Shown in pieces: positions 28,296 to 37,466 of a stretch of 64,000 bases of DNA. The position numbers and the translations under genes were made by a program. This DNA is from Vreelandella azerica (lineage in GTDB: Bacteria > Pseudomonadota > Gammaproteobacteria > Pseudomonadales > Halomonadaceae): assembly GCF_013112225.1 (NCBI RefSeq), contig NZ_JABFHI010000002.1, positions 186,001 through 250,000 on the forward strand. Reading direction: 5' to 3'. Below the pieces are notes generated by a model, which did no database searches, was not told the DNA's origin, and saw only the letters and a list, made by a program, of their open reading frames with translations. How positions within the stretch are numbered: the stretch's first letter is position 1; every line of letters begins with the position of its first letter.

Positions 28296-30026
28296 TTAGT
28301 GCCCGCTTCCAGGGCGGGCACGACGCATGGCCATGCTGAGCAGGATAACCGGAATAATTCCCACCACGACAATCGCCAGCGATGCCGTTGAGGCCTCCGC
28401 CAGGCGCTCATCCGCCGCCAGATTATGTGCCCGCACCGCTAAGGTGTCGAAGTTGAACGGGCGCAATATGATGGTGGCAGGTAACTCCTTCATGACATCC
28501 ACAAACACCAGAATACCGGCAGCCAGCAGGCTGCTGCGCATCAGTGGGGTATGAATGCGCCGTAGGGTACCGCCGGCTGTCTGGCCAAGCGTGCGTGAGG
28601 CAGCGTCCATGCTGGGCGTGACCTTACCCAGGCTGGCTTCCACGGCGTTGAAAGATACTGCCAGAAAGCGCACTACATAGGCGTAGATCAGAATAAAAGC
28701 TGATCCGCTGAAAATCAGCCCGATAATCACGCCGTAAGTATCTCGGGTCCACAGGTTGATGGTGTTATCCAGCCAGGCAAAGGGAATCAGAATACCCACG
28801 GCCACCACCGAGCCGGGAATGGCATAGCCCATGGCGGCTATCCGTGAGCTGAAGCGGGCAAAGGGTGTGTTGTGGATGCGCACACCATAGCTGAGCAGCA
28901 TGGCCAGGCCGACTGCCAGCACGGCGGCTAGCGCGGCCAGCGCCAGGCTGTTAAAGGCGAAACCGAAAAAGCGCGTGCCGAACAGGCTGTCGCCTTCAGT
29001 GATGGCCATTTCGAGCAGAATGCCGCTAGGCAGCAGAAAGCCAATCAAGACGGGTAGGAGGCAAAAAATCACCGCCGCAGCCGCTCGCCAGCCATACAGT
29101 ACATACTCGGGCAATTGCTGGTAGCGATTGGTGGTATGAAAGTAGCGCCGCTTGCCGCGGGACCAACGTTCAAGCAGCACCAAAGCAACCACAAAAGCCA
29201 GCAGGCAAGCCGCCAGTTGAGCGGCTGCAACGGGTTCCCCCAGCCCGAACCAGGTACGATAGATGCCGGTGGTAAAGGTATCCACGCCAAAGAACTGCAC
29301 GGCACCAAACTCGTTAAGAGTTTCCATCAGCACCAGGGAAACCCCGCCCACCAAGGCAGGGCGGGAAAGTGGCACCGCCACGCTGGCAAACAGGTGCCAG
29401 GGGCCGCGTCCCAGCGTTCTGCCAACGTCCAGAACGCATACCGACTGCTCCAGAAATGAAGCCCGTGCCAGCAGATAGACGTAAGGGTAAAGTACCAGGG
29501 TGATGAGGGTTGCTGCGCCGCCCAGTGAACGGATGTTGGGGAAGTAATAGTCACCGTGGGCCCAGCCAAACGTTTCGCGCAGCAGGCTTTGCAGAGGGCC
29601 GGCAAACTGCAGAAAGTCCGTATAGGCGTAGGCGATCACGTAAGTCGGCACCGCCAGAGGCAGTAGCAGCGCCCACTCAAAAATGCGTTTACCCGGAAAG
29701 CGGCACATGACCACCAGCCAGGCGGTGCCCGTCCCGATCAGTAAAGTACCGATGCCAACAAACAGCACCAGCCAGAAGGTATTGGTCAGGTAACGGGGCA
29801 GCACAGTGCTGGCCAAATGCTGCCAGATGCCGTCGGTTGGCATGAAAATATGCGCAAAAATGACGATAACGGGTAGCGCCACCACCAGAGCAATGCCAAA
29901 AAGAATCAATGACCAGACATTGAACCGGCTAACCAGTCGCTTGAGTAGCGAGTCGAATCCACGATCGGCAGTCTGAGACAACTGTTTTCTCCTTAAAGAT
30001 AGATAAGGTGTGAAACGGGTTGGCAT
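28296..30026 (-). CDS. fbpB: Ferric iron ABC transporter permease (fused double permease)
   Basis: 576 residues with about 12 membrane segments in two halves, each with a binding-protein-dependent permease domain; coupling (EAA-like) loops occur near SVCVLDVGRTLGRGPWHLF and SMDAASRTLGQTAGGTLRRI. This double-length form is typical of FbpB/CysU-type iron permeases, so one polypeptide makes the whole channel. It is transcribed alone, convergent to fbpC. A weak GCTAATCAT element about 140 bp upstream resembles a Fur half-site. The start at 30026 lacks a strong ribosome site and could lie slightly downstream. Confidence 0.87.
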   Translation of the reverse strand: MPTRFTPYLSLRRKQLSQTADRGFDSLLKRLVSRFNVWSLILFGIALVVALPVIVIFAHIFMPTDGIWQHLASTVLPRYLTNTFWLVLFVGIGTLLIGTGTAWLVVMCRFPGKRIFEWALLLPLAVPTYVIAYAYTDFLQFAGPLQSLLRETFGWAHGDYYFPNIRSLGGAATLITLVLYPYVYLLARASFLEQSVCVLDVGRTLGRGPWHLFASVAVPLSRPALVGGVSLVLMETLNEFGAVQFFGVDTFTTGIYRTWFGLGEPVAAAQLAACLLAFVVALVLLERWSRGKRRYFHTTNRYQQLPEYVLYGWRAAAAVIFCLLPVLIGFLLPSGILLEMAITEGDSLFGTRFFGFAFNSLALAALAAVLAVGLAMLLSYGVRIHNTPFARFSSRIAAMGYAIPGSVVAVGILIPFAWLDNTINLWTRDTYGVIIGLIFSGSAFILIYAYVVRFLAVSFNAVEASLGKVTPSMDAASRTLGQTAGGTLRRIHTPLMRSSLLAAGILVFVDVMKELPATIILRPFNFDTLAVRAHNLAADERLAEASTASLAIVVVGIIPVILLSMAMRRARPGSGH

Positions 30027-30270
30027 ATGCCTGTCAATATCGCGAACTTAGCGAACACAGTGACGCAAGGCGTGGATTCTGGTGGGCGTCAAAAAAGTCC
30101 GGCGCGATTGATAGCAGCGCGAGGAACTGCGGGCACCCGTAACGGCGATGCGAACCAGTATCAAATGCTAATCATACCATCTGGCAACTGACTTAACGAT
30201 GTGAAATCCATGCGACATGCCGCCACCTGGCCGCTCGCAGCCTACCATTTTTATAGGCCGGGAAGTAAAA

Positions 30271-30293
30271 AGCCCCCTGCTGGGCAAGGGGCT
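30271..30293 (-). terminator. Terminator of the first TRAP operon
   Basis: AGCCCC (30271-30276) pairs with GGGGCT (30288-30293), with AAAA on the left, 32 bp past the DctM stop. Confidence 0.7.
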
Positions 30294-30324
30294 AAAGATG
30301 AAGCCTGCAGGCAACAGCTGTTTC

Positions 30325-31688
30325 TTATCTGCTGTAAACCAGATTGGGCAGCCAGGTCGCCAGCGGCTCAAAGAAGAATACCAGCATCAGGCCGAGTAGC
30401 TGCAGCAATACGAAGGGCGCTACCCCTTGTAGATGTCCATTGTCTGAATCGAAGGGGGCAGACCCCTTTGATGTAGAAGAGCGCAAACCCGACCGGCGGG
30501 GTGATAAACGAGGTCTGCAGGCAAATCGCGAACAGAATCGCAAACCAGACCGGCTCAACGCCCAGGCTGAACACCACAGGTGCTACCAGCGGCAGAATGA
30601 TCAGGGTGATCTCGACCCAGTCAAGGAAGAAACCGAGCAGAAAAACGACCAGCAGGATGGTCAGCACAATACCGGCGGTACCAAACGGCAAACCGGTGAC
30701 GGCATCACGAATAACATCATCGCCACCCAGTCCGCGCAGCACCGCTGCGAAAACGGTAGCGCCGATAAAAATACCGAAAATGAACGCTGTGGTGCGGGTC
30801 GTCTGATAAAGCGCGCTGGACATGACGTTGAAGTTAAGACGGCGGCTGAAAAGAGCCAGCACAGTGGCACCCAGAGCACCCACGGCAGAGGCTTCCGTTG
30901 TGGTGGCAAAGCCGGTAAAAATTGACCCCAGCACTGCAACGATCAGCGCCATGGGGGCAGCACGGCAATCAGGACTTCCAGCAGCGCGCGCCCGTTAAGG
31001 GGTTCACGATCCTTGGGGGCGGGTGCCAGATCCTTCTTGATGTAAGCAGCAATAATGATAAAGGCGATATACATGACGCCGAGCATTACTCCAGGGATCA
31101 GCGCGCCCATAAACAAACGCCCGACAGACGCCTCGGAAGTGCCCAGACGATCCGCCATCAGCACCAGCATGATGCTGGGCGGTACGAGTATCCCCAGGGT
31201 GCCGACCGAACATGCCGTTCCTACCGCCAGCGATTTGTTGTAGTTGGCCTTGAGCATCGGGCCGATAGAGAGCATCCCCAGCAGGACGACTGAGGCGCCG
31301 ACGATACCGGTGGAGGCGGCTAGCAGAACACCCACAATGACCACGGTGACGGCATAGCCGCCGCGTAGGCCGCCCATCACGCGTACAAGAGAGTTCATCA
31401 GGCGTTCGGCAATGCCGGAGCGATCCAGCATGATGCCCATGAAAATAAACAGCGGCAGTGCCACCATTAGCTCATTGGCCACGATCCCGTAGAACCGCTG
31501 GCTAAGAACGCCAATGGTGCCCCCCAGGTGAACCACAGGTTGGCGTCGAAATACTCGACCATGACGTGGCCGATAATAGCGAATAGAAAGCCGATACCAG
31601 CAAGCGACCAGGCTACCGGAAAACCCAGCAGCAATAGCCCCATGAAACTGGCAAACATGCCAATAACGAGAAGTTCTTCAATACCCAT
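30325..31688 (-). CDS. TRAP transporter large permease subunit (DctM-like), four 1-base deletions
   Basis: About 455 residues when repaired. The pieces together give the whole DctM fold: GIEELLVIGMFASFMGLLLLG; ALPLFIFMGIMLDRSGIAERL; GVLLAASTGIVGASVVLLG; PPSIMLVLMADRLG; TTEASAVGALGATVLAL; LLGFFLDWVEITLIILPL; TSFITPPVGFALFYIKGV; LATWLPNLVY. Breaks sit at homopolymers 31520-31525 (C6), 30953-30957 (G5), 30454-30458 (G5) and 30423-30426 (C4). Adding one base at each restores the family sequence. It forms the ion-coupled carrier with the DctQ subunit encoded 21 bp upstream. Four losses in one gene could also mean a pseudogene, but the pattern fits base-calling error better. Confidence 0.82.
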
Positions 31689-31709
31689 ATTAATCCCCGG
31701 TATCAGGCG

Positions 31710-32285
31710 TTAGCGAAAGTCGGTCGGGTGCGTTGGCCGCACTTCCCGAGGAAATTTGAAGAGATAGGTGGTGCATCTTAGTAAACGCGACACCATGGCA
31801 ACGGCAATCAGTATCATGCCGATGGGGAGGGTGCTCTTAAGGATGAACCGGTAAGGCAAGCCACTGGGTGCCTGAGAGCTTTCGCCCTGCTCGAATGACC
31901 GGTAGGCATATTCAATTAGCTGGTCGATAATGAAATACAGTAATGGCAGCATCAAAAGCGCGATGCCAAGCAGCTCGATCCATGCCATCAGGCGCAGTGA
32001 AAAACGCTCACGCAGAACATCCACGCGCACGTGATCATCGGTCACAATGGCATAGGCCAGTGTCATGATCATGGTGGCACCAAAGAAGTGCCAGGAAAGC
32101 TCCTCCAGCGCAATAGAGCCGCGCCCAAGGATAAAGCGGCTGAAGACGTTAGTCAGGACAACCGCAATAGTGACAACCCACAGCCAGGAAAGCAGTTTGC
32201 CGGAAAAAGCAATCATCGAATCCAGCCGAAAACTTAACGCATTGGTGGGAAGCGTCTTTGACGGATCCTGGGAAGGCGTAGACAT
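31710..32285 (-). CDS. TRAP transporter small permease subunit (DctQ-like)
   Basis: 191 residues with four membrane segments. The region NVFSRFILGRGSIALEELSWHFFGATMIMTLAYAIVTDDHVRVDVL (split here by context) is the DctQ core, with the usual Glu-Glu-x-x-W and HVRVDVL motifs. It bridges the binding protein and DctM. Middle gene of the dctP-dctQ-dctM operon. Confidence 0.87.
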   Translation of the reverse strand: MSTPSQDPSKTLPTNALSFRLDSMIAFSGKLLSWLWVVTIAVVLTNVFSRFILGRGSIALEELSWHFFGATMIMTLAYAIVTDDHVRVDVLRERFSLRLMAWIELLGIALLMLPLLYFIIDQLIEYAYRSFEQGESSQAPSGLPYRFILKSTLPIGMILIAVAMVSRLLRCTTYLFKFPREVRPTHPTDFR

Positions 32286-32317
32286 AGTATCAGTCTCATG
32301 TGTCTTGGCATGAACAA

Positions 32318-32346
32318 GGCCGGAGCATCATGACGATGCCCCGGCC
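32318..32346 (-). repeat. Hairpin between TRAP-1 dctP and dctQ
   Basis: GGCCGG-A-GCATC (32318-32329), loop ATGAC, GATGC-C-CCGGCC (32335-32346): 11 paired bases with one mismatch. No T-run follows. Probably a processing or stability element that raises the binding protein over the permease. Confidence 0.6.
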
Positions 32347-32363
32347 AGTCGTATCACAGGCAA

Positions 32364-33479
32364 TTAGTCCAGCTGCTGGATGTTCTCAGGCAGGTAGTAT
32401 TCTTTCGGCAGGTAGCCTTTGGTGCGCCACTCGCCGTGAATACGCATCCAGTCCTGCTGGCTGTCGAGTACGCGACGGAACATATCGTCTTCGTTGGCGA
32501 TTTCCTGCTGCACTTCATGGGTAATCGTGCGCAGTTCCTGCAGAACTTCTTCCGGCAGAACCTGAGCGTTAACCCCTTCTTCTACGAAGCCCTGCAAGGC
32601 CAGCGGGTTTTCCCACTCGCTTTCAGACAGGCCGAACAGGGTGGCTGAGCGGCAACCCATTTCGATCTGGGCGCGGGAGGCCTCTTCCAACGAATTCCAT
32701 GAATCCTGGTTGACCAACAGGAAAGCGGTCGTAAAGGTTTGGTGCCAACCCGGCATCAGGTAGTTATTGACGATTTCCTGCATGCCCAGAATGCGGTCAA
32801 CCGCAGGGGCCGAGAACTCGGTGGCGTCGATCGTGCCACGTTCCATTGCCTGGTAAAGTTCGCCACCCGGCAGCATGGTAACGGAAGCACCGAGGCGCTC
32901 CATAACACGACCGCCGATGCCCGCAAAGCGGATACGCAGGCCATCCATCTGCTCAAGCGATTCAACCGGCTCGGCAAACCAGCCAGCGGCTTCCGGCCCG
33001 ATCATGCTGCAAAGCAGCGGCTGAACATTGTAAGGCTCGTAGATTTCTTCAAGCAGTGTATGACCGTCACCGTGGTAGTACCAAGCCAGATAGGAGGACG
33101 GTTCCATCCCGAAGGGAGCACCAGCATAAAGCGGCAGTGAAGGAATGCTGCCTTGGTCATAGCCAATCCAGGTAAAGCCTGCCGGATACTGGCCTTCAGA
33201 AACCGCATCGAGAATCTCGAAGGCAGGAATCAATTCGCCTGGTTCGTAATAGCGGAGGTTGATATTGCCGCCGGACGCTGCCTGCAGGGACTCAGACAGG
33301 TGTACAACCGGTGTACTCAAGCCAACAAGGTTGGAAGGAAATGCAATCGGAACCTGCCAGCGCACCTGTTCCTGGGCGTTGGCTACTGTCGCCATGGTAC
33401 CCGTTGCCATCATCACAGCAGCAGCTGTGCCGGCGAGCTTGAAACGCATTGACGCTTTTGTGCGGGTCATCATATTCAT
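32364..33479 (-). CDS. TRAP transporter solute-binding protein (DctP-like)
   Basis: 371 residues. Signal peptide through ATVANA, then QEQVRWQVPIAFPSN. DctP family features are LRIRFAGIGGRVMERLGAS, whose arginine usually clamps the substrate carboxylate, GGELYQAMERGTIDATEF and PGWHQTFTTAFLLVN. The sequence is nearest to the DctP subgroup for 2-oxo or other organic acids; the ligand is unknown. AGAAAGG precedes the ATG. First gene of the TRAP-1 operon; two GntR-like operators lie 320-420 bp upstream. Confidence 0.87.
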   Translation of the reverse strand: MNMMTRTKASMRFKLAGTAAAVMMATGTMATVANAQEQVRWQVPIAFPSNLVGLSTPVVHLSESLQAASGGNINLRYYEPGELIPAFEILDAVSEGQYPAGFTWIGYDQGSIPSLPLYAGAPFGMEPSSYLAWYYHGDGHTLLEEIYEPYNVQPLLCSMIGPEAAGWFAEPVESLEQMDGLRIRFAGIGGRVMERLGASVTMLPGGELYQAMERGTIDATEFSAPAVDRILGMQEIVNNYLMPGWHQTFTTAFLLVNQDSWNSLEEASRAQIEMGCRSATLFGLSESEWENPLALQGFVEEGVNAQVLPEEVLQELRTITHEVQQEIANEDDMFRRVLDSQQDWMRIHGEWRTKGYLPKEYYLPENIQQLD

Positions 33480-33798
33480 GAACCTTTCTCCGCTTACACT
33501 GGTTATTGTTTATTCAGTTATAACTGCCACGCTGAGGCTATAGCCAGCCGTGTAGAGGCTCAAGTAGCAGTTTCAACACTATTCAACTCGTTGCCAGCAT
33601 TGAGGCAAGCGCTGTTTTAACAATTCGCGCTAAAATTACTGCTAAAGGCGCTATAACCAAGCTAAATATAGGCTAAATGCTGTTATGTTGCGTTGTTTAG
33701 AAATTATCTGAATCCAGGCCCATACGCAGAGGCGTTAGACTAATAGATAATGCTTTGGGCGTTTTTATTGCTGAATCTGCAGCCTGACATGGGCGTTG

Positions 33799-33813
33799 AT
33801 TGGTCTGACCAAT
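33799..33813. promoter_or_regulatory. FCD/GntR-type operator, site A
   Basis: ATTGGTCTGACCAAT is an inverted repeat of the form ATTGGT-N3-ACCAAT, the operator type bound by FadR/PdhR/LldR-class GntR regulators. Confidence 0.6.
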
Positions 33814-33882
33814 ATGGGTCTAAAGGGCACCTTTTCTAATCAGTGGCTGATGCAGTGATTATTTGTCTGAAATAGGAGTCGT

Positions 33883-33897
33883 ATTGGTCTTACCAAT
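33883..33897. promoter_or_regulatory. FCD/GntR-type operator, site B
   Basis: ATTGGTCTTACCAAT differs from site A only in the central base and lies exactly 84 bp (8 helical turns) away, as expected for two sites bound on the same DNA face. It agrees with published LldR/PdhR-type operators (AATTGGTnnnACCAATT). Confidence 0.62.
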
Positions 33898-33932
33898 TTT
33901 TAGTGTGCGGCTCTAAACGTTCAAAACAAAAA

Positions 33933-33957
33933 CGCCTGCGCTGGAACAGCGCAGGCG
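33933..33957 (-). terminator. Terminator of the second TRAP operon
   Basis: CGCCTGCGCTG (33933-33943), loop GAA, CAGCGCAGGCG (33947-33957): a perfect 11-bp stem with an A-rich left flank (U-run on the minus strand), 29 bp after the DctM stop. Confidence 0.88.
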
Positions 33958-33985
33958 GTATGTAACGCTATTTTCAATCCAGTGA

Positions 33986-35314
33986 CTATCGGCCCAGCAA
34001 GAGAGCGGGTAATCCGGTGACAAGGCCAGGGAAGAAAGCCATCAACAGGCAGGCGAAAAGAATGATGGCAACAAAAGGGATGACCGCCTTGTAAAGATCA
34101 ACAATTTCCACCCCTGGAGGGGCAACGCCTTTGAGGTAGAACAGGGCGTACCCAAAGGGAGGGGTCAAAAATGAGGTTTGCAGGACAACAGCCACCATCA
34201 CTACAAACCACAGTACATCAATGCCCATAGACTCAATGATAGGCAGCATGATCGGGAAGCTCAGCAACACGATGCCGGTCCAGTCGAGAAACATGCCCAG
34301 GATGAAGACCAGGAAAAGCATCAATAGCAGTGCGCCCACGGTACCACCCGGCATTGATAAGACCAGTTCACTGATGACCGTCATGCCGCCGCCAATCGAG
34401 AACACCCCGGTAAAGGCCGTGGCACCCACCAGCACCATCATCACCATGGTGGTGGTCTTGCTGGCTGAAATCAGCGTATTAAAGCAGGTGGACAGCTTGC
34501 GGTCGCCAAAAATCATGAAGAGCAAAAAGGCAATGAATACCCCGATAGCCGAGGCTTCTGTCGCCGTAGCGACGCCGGTAAACAGTGCCCCCAATACCCC
34601 CAGAATCAGTGACATGGGTGGCAATACATACTTGGCCAGCATGATCAGCAGTTGCCTGGTGCTCACCTCGGCACGTTCCTGGGCGGGTACCTTGGGGCCA
34701 TAGGATGGTTTGATAAAGCAGATAATCAGCACATAGAGGGCATACATGGCGCCTAACAGCAGGCCGGGCACCAGGGCACCGGCAAACAGAGCCCCCACAG
34801 ACACCGGTGAATAGCTGGCCATCAGGATCAGCATGATGCTGGGTGGAATCAGGATGCCCAGACAACCGCTTGCCATGATGACACCGGTACTCAGTTCCTT
34901 GTTATAGCCATATTTCAGCATGGGCACCAGGGCAATCATGCCCATGACAGCAATCGAGGCCCCCACTATGCCGGTGGTCGCCGCCAGTAGGACAGACACA
35001 ATCACCACGGTCAGCGCCAGGCCGCCGCGCAGGTTGGCGAGTAGCAGGCGCATGGCATCAAACATCTTCTCGGTAACACCGGAGTCGTTCAGAAAGCGTG
35101 CCATCAGAATAAACAGCGGAATGGCCACCAGGACATAATTATCCATGGCGTTGCCATATACATTGTTGATGATAATACCCAGCGTATTAACACCCGGCCC
35201 AAAGTAGGCCCCGATCACGGCAACCCCACCCAGTACAAAAGCCAGCGGGTGACCCATGAAAAGCCCGACCAGCAGGCCGCTGAACATCAGCAGCGTCAGC
35301 ATTTCAGCGCTCAT
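33986..35314 (-). CDS. TRAP transporter large permease subunit (DctM-like), second system
   Basis: 442 residues, intact, about 12 membrane segments. DctM landmarks are IPLFILMARFLNDSGVTEKMF, LLAATTGIVGASIAVMG, PPSIMLILMASY, TEASAIGVFIAFLL and TSFLTPPFGYALFYLKGVAPPGV. It transports an organic acid with sodium. Its start overlaps the DctQ stop by 4 bp. The intact sequence shows where the broken TRAP-1 copy has lost bases. Confidence 0.9.
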   Translation of the reverse strand: MSAEMLTLLMFSGLLVGLFMGHPLAFVLGGVAVIGAYFGPGVNTLGIIINNVYGNAMDNYVLVAIPLFILMARFLNDSGVTEKMFDAMRLLLANLRGGLALTVVIVSVLLAATTGIVGASIAVMGMIALVPMLKYGYNKELSTGVIMASGCLGILIPPSIMLILMASYSPVSVGALFAGALVPGLLLGAMYALYVLIICFIKPSYGPKVPAQERAEVSTRQLLIMLAKYVLPPMSLILGVLGALFTGVATATEASAIGVFIAFLLFMIFGDRKLSTCFNTLISASKTTTMVMMVLVGATAFTGVFSIGGGMTVISELVLSMPGGTVGALLLMLFLVFILGMFLDWTGIVLLSFPIMLPIIESMGIDVLWFVVMVAVVLQTSFLTPPFGYALFYLKGVAPPGVEIVDLYKAVIPFVAIILFACLLMAFFPGLVTGLPALLLGR

Positions 35315-35814
35315 GCGGGTGTCTCCTTGCGTAACCCAGTGATAGCCCGTAACACGATGGCCAGCGCCTGAAGAAGAATCAGTACGGCGGCAAATACGAT
35401 CACGCCTTTCACAGGATAAACAGGGATGGATACCATGCCATAGGTAGTTTCACCGCGGCTGAAAGAGCGCTCAAAGAAGCTCCAGCCGTAGGTGATAAGC
35501 AGCCAGTTAAAAGGCACAAAGAAAATGGCATAACCCAATATTTCAAGCACTGCCTGCTTTCGGCGCGAAAGCAGGCGCTTAAGCACGTCAACTTCGACGT
35601 GCGCGTGATGGCGCAGACCGTAGGCCGCCATCAGCATGAAGTGGGCGCCAAACAGCATCTTGGTAACGTCAAAGGCCCAGTCGCTGGGGCGGCCAAGAAA
35701 AAACCGCATGGCGATGTCATAGAGAACAATAATGGTAATGATCGCCACAAGTGGCGCGATAATCCGCCCTAGTAGCTCATTGAGTGCATCAATGGCTTTT
35801 GCGATCGCAAGCAT
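35311..35814 (-). CDS. TRAP transporter small permease subunit (DctQ-like), second system
   Basis: 167 residues from the ATG at 35814 (MLAIAKAIDALNELLGRI), with GGAG in the right place; a TTG 9 codons upstream is less likely. Four membrane segments and the DctQ signature DIAMRFFLGRPSDWAFDVT, then YGLRHHAHVEVDVL. It overlaps DctM by 4 bp, so the two are translationally coupled. Confidence 0.87.
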   Translation of the reverse strand: MLAIAKAIDALNELLGRIIAPLVAIITIIVLYDIAMRFFLGRPSDWAFDVTKMLFGAHFMLMAAYGLRHHAHVEVDVLKRLLSRRKQAVLEILGYAIFFVPFNWLLITYGWSFFERSFSRGETTYGMVSIPVYPVKGVIVFAAVLILLQALAIVLRAITGLRKETPA

Positions 35815-35860
35815 CTGGGGAGATCTCCAAAATAGTGGCAAGAAGGGCAGCCAGGCAAAA

Positions 35861-35892
35861 GTATCCGCCCCGGAGGTGACCGGGGTAGATAC
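35861..35892 (-). repeat. Hairpin between TRAP-2 dctP and dctQ
   Basis: GTATC-CG-CCCCGG (35861-35873), loop AGGTGA, CCGGGG-TA-GATAC (35880-35892): 11 paired bases around a 2x2 internal loop. No U-run. A likely stability or attenuation element after the binding-protein gene. Confidence 0.6.
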
Positions 35893-35900
35893 CCTGAGCC

Positions 35901-37013
35901 TTACAGGCAGGCTTCAATTTCTTCAAGCGATGGCAGGTTGTCGATCTCGCGGCTCATGTTGAAGGGCACGGTAACATCGCGCCAGTTGGCGTAATGCTCC
36001 ATGTAGCTGATCATGGAATGGTAGACCTTGGCATGCATCGGGTCTTCGCAGGCACCGCGTAAGATCACTTCATTGGTGGCATCCTGGATTTTCGCCAGGT
36101 CTTCCTCGGAAAGGCTGGTGATTTCAACACCATCTTCCTGGAATTTGACAGTCGCATCTGTGGAGGTCCGCTCTGACCAGGCCAGCGACCAGGCCATGGT
36201 AGCCTCAGAAGCAATCTTCAGGATGTCCTGGGTTTCTTCGGACAGTTCATCCCAGGCGTCCTTGTTGATCATGACGCCGAACACACTTGCTGACTGGTGC
36301 CAGCCCGGTGTTGACCAGTAATCCGCTACCTCGGAGAAGCCCGCATTGTAATCAACGCCGGGCGTCGAGAACTCACCGGCATCGATCACGCCACGCTCAA
36401 TGGCCTGATAGACTTCGCCACCCGCCAGCGTGACCTGAGAGCCACCCAGCATCTCCAGTACCCGGCCCTGATCACGGCCGGAAAGGCGCAGGCGCTTGCC
36501 TTCCAGATCGGCAATGCTTTCGATCGGCGTGTTACCCATGAACCCCGACTCGTTGTTGGTGATCCCGTAGGGCAGGTAAACCATGTTGTAGTCGCCATAG
36601 ACTTCCTGGTAGAGGTCAAAGCCACCCCATTGCTGAATCCAGTTCAGGTAGTCAACGCCGTTGAACAGGCTGGTGGTAGTGGCCAGTGGCGAAAAAGCCG
36701 GACTGCGGCCTGCCCAGTATCCCGGCCAGTCGCCTGCGGCCTGGATGGCGCCGGTTTCGGTGGCATCAAACACTTCGGTGCCAGGCATCAGGGTGCCACC
36801 GGCGCGGAAGTTGATCTGTAGGTCGTCACCGGCCAGCTTGTTCACCATATCAACCCAGTGCTGATCGATCTTGATCAGATCCAGGTTGTCCGGCCAGGTG
36901 GTGGTCATTGTCCACTGCTGTTGTGCATGAGCGGTTGTTGTCATGGCGGCCATGGCGATGCCAGCAGCGAGTCCAGTGACGGTAAACTTGGTCATTTTGG
37001 TCATCTTGATCAT
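35901..37013 (-). CDS. TRAP transporter solute-binding protein (DctP-like), second system
   Basis: 370 residues from the ATG at 37013 (MIKMTKMTKFTVTGLAAGIA), with a signal peptide ending ATTTAHA. Features: FRAGGTLMPGTEVFDATETG, GKRLRLSGRDQGRVLEMLGGS with the conserved arginine, GGEVYQAIERGVIDAGEF and PGWHQSASVFGVMIN. It resembles the TRAP binding proteins of the mannitol/chloroaromatic and 2-oxo acid group; the ligand is unknown. The longer frame upstream lacks a signal peptide and is rejected. Confidence 0.87.
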   Translation of the reverse strand: MIKMTKMTKFTVTGLAAGIAMAAMTTTAHAQQQWTMTTTWPDNLDLIKIDQHWVDMVNKLAGDDLQINFRAGGTLMPGTEVFDATETGAIQAAGDWPGYWAGRSPAFSPLATTTSLFNGVDYLNWIQQWGGFDLYQEVYGDYNMVYLPYGITNNESGFMGNTPIESIADLEGKRLRLSGRDQGRVLEMLGGSQVTLAGGEVYQAIERGVIDAGEFSTPGVDYNAGFSEVADYWSTPGWHQSASVFGVMINKDAWDELSEETQDILKIASEATMAWSLAWSERTSTDATVKFQEDGVEITSLSEEDLAKIQDATNEVILRGACEDPMHAKVYHSMISYMEHYANWRDVTVPFNMSREIDNLPSLEEIEACL

Positions 37014-37466
37014 TGTTAGCTTCCTGATATGTGTTGGCGTTGTAGCTGTTGTTTTACGACACCGCTGGAGGTGACCCCGATACGCATCAGGGCGCTTGTC
37101 TCCAGCATTCAGACTGCCTCTAGCAGGAAAATACAACTGCAAAAATTTTTGCAAGTTAACGTTAACGTAAACAGCTTATTTTGTCGAACAGCGGCCGGTG
37201 CCACAATGCCTCACGCTATCGCCTGAGCCATGCCTGCCTGTGCGTAGCGGATATCCCGTGTTTTTTTCCACCCGTCGAAGGCTTGGCGAGGCTTGTATAC
37301 GGCCACATGGCCCCGGGTTGGTGCCTTGCCTTTGTTGTTAACATGGCCCGATCAATAGGTTAGGAATAACACGGCTTATTGGTAAACTGAGACGTTGTTA
37401 GCGTTGAAAAGCGTCAAAAATCCACACGAAAGTTGTAGAAAATCGCCATTCAAGGGGGCAGCCGAG
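37014..37466. promoter_or_regulatory. Divergent spacer between TRAP-2 and tmcA
   Basis: About 450 bp. No gene supported. Contains the 12-bp palindrome GTTAACGTTAAC at 37155-37166, about 145 bp from the dctP start, with a central CG as in LacI-family operators. The rest shows nothing I recognise. Confidence 0.45.
37155..37166. promoter_or_regulatory. LacI-type operator-like palindrome
   Basis: GTTAACGTTAAC is a perfect palindrome with central CG. A shorter form, TTAACGTTAA, recurs at 49798-49807 upstream of the AtoE-like transporter gene. Confidence 0.3.

Larger units (their letters stand above)
33480..33932. promoter_or_regulatory. Gene-free AT-rich spacer upstream of TRAP-1
   Basis: About 450 bp without a convincing gene, clearly richer in A+T than the flanks. 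It holds two near-identical palindromes (33799-33813 and 33883-33897) annotated separately. Nothing else recognised. If the operators serve TRAP-1, the leader is unusually long. Confidence 0.5.

Noticed and set aside
30344..30925. 193-aa plus-strand frame
   Set aside because: Antisense to the DctM gene; polar low-complexity product without family features.
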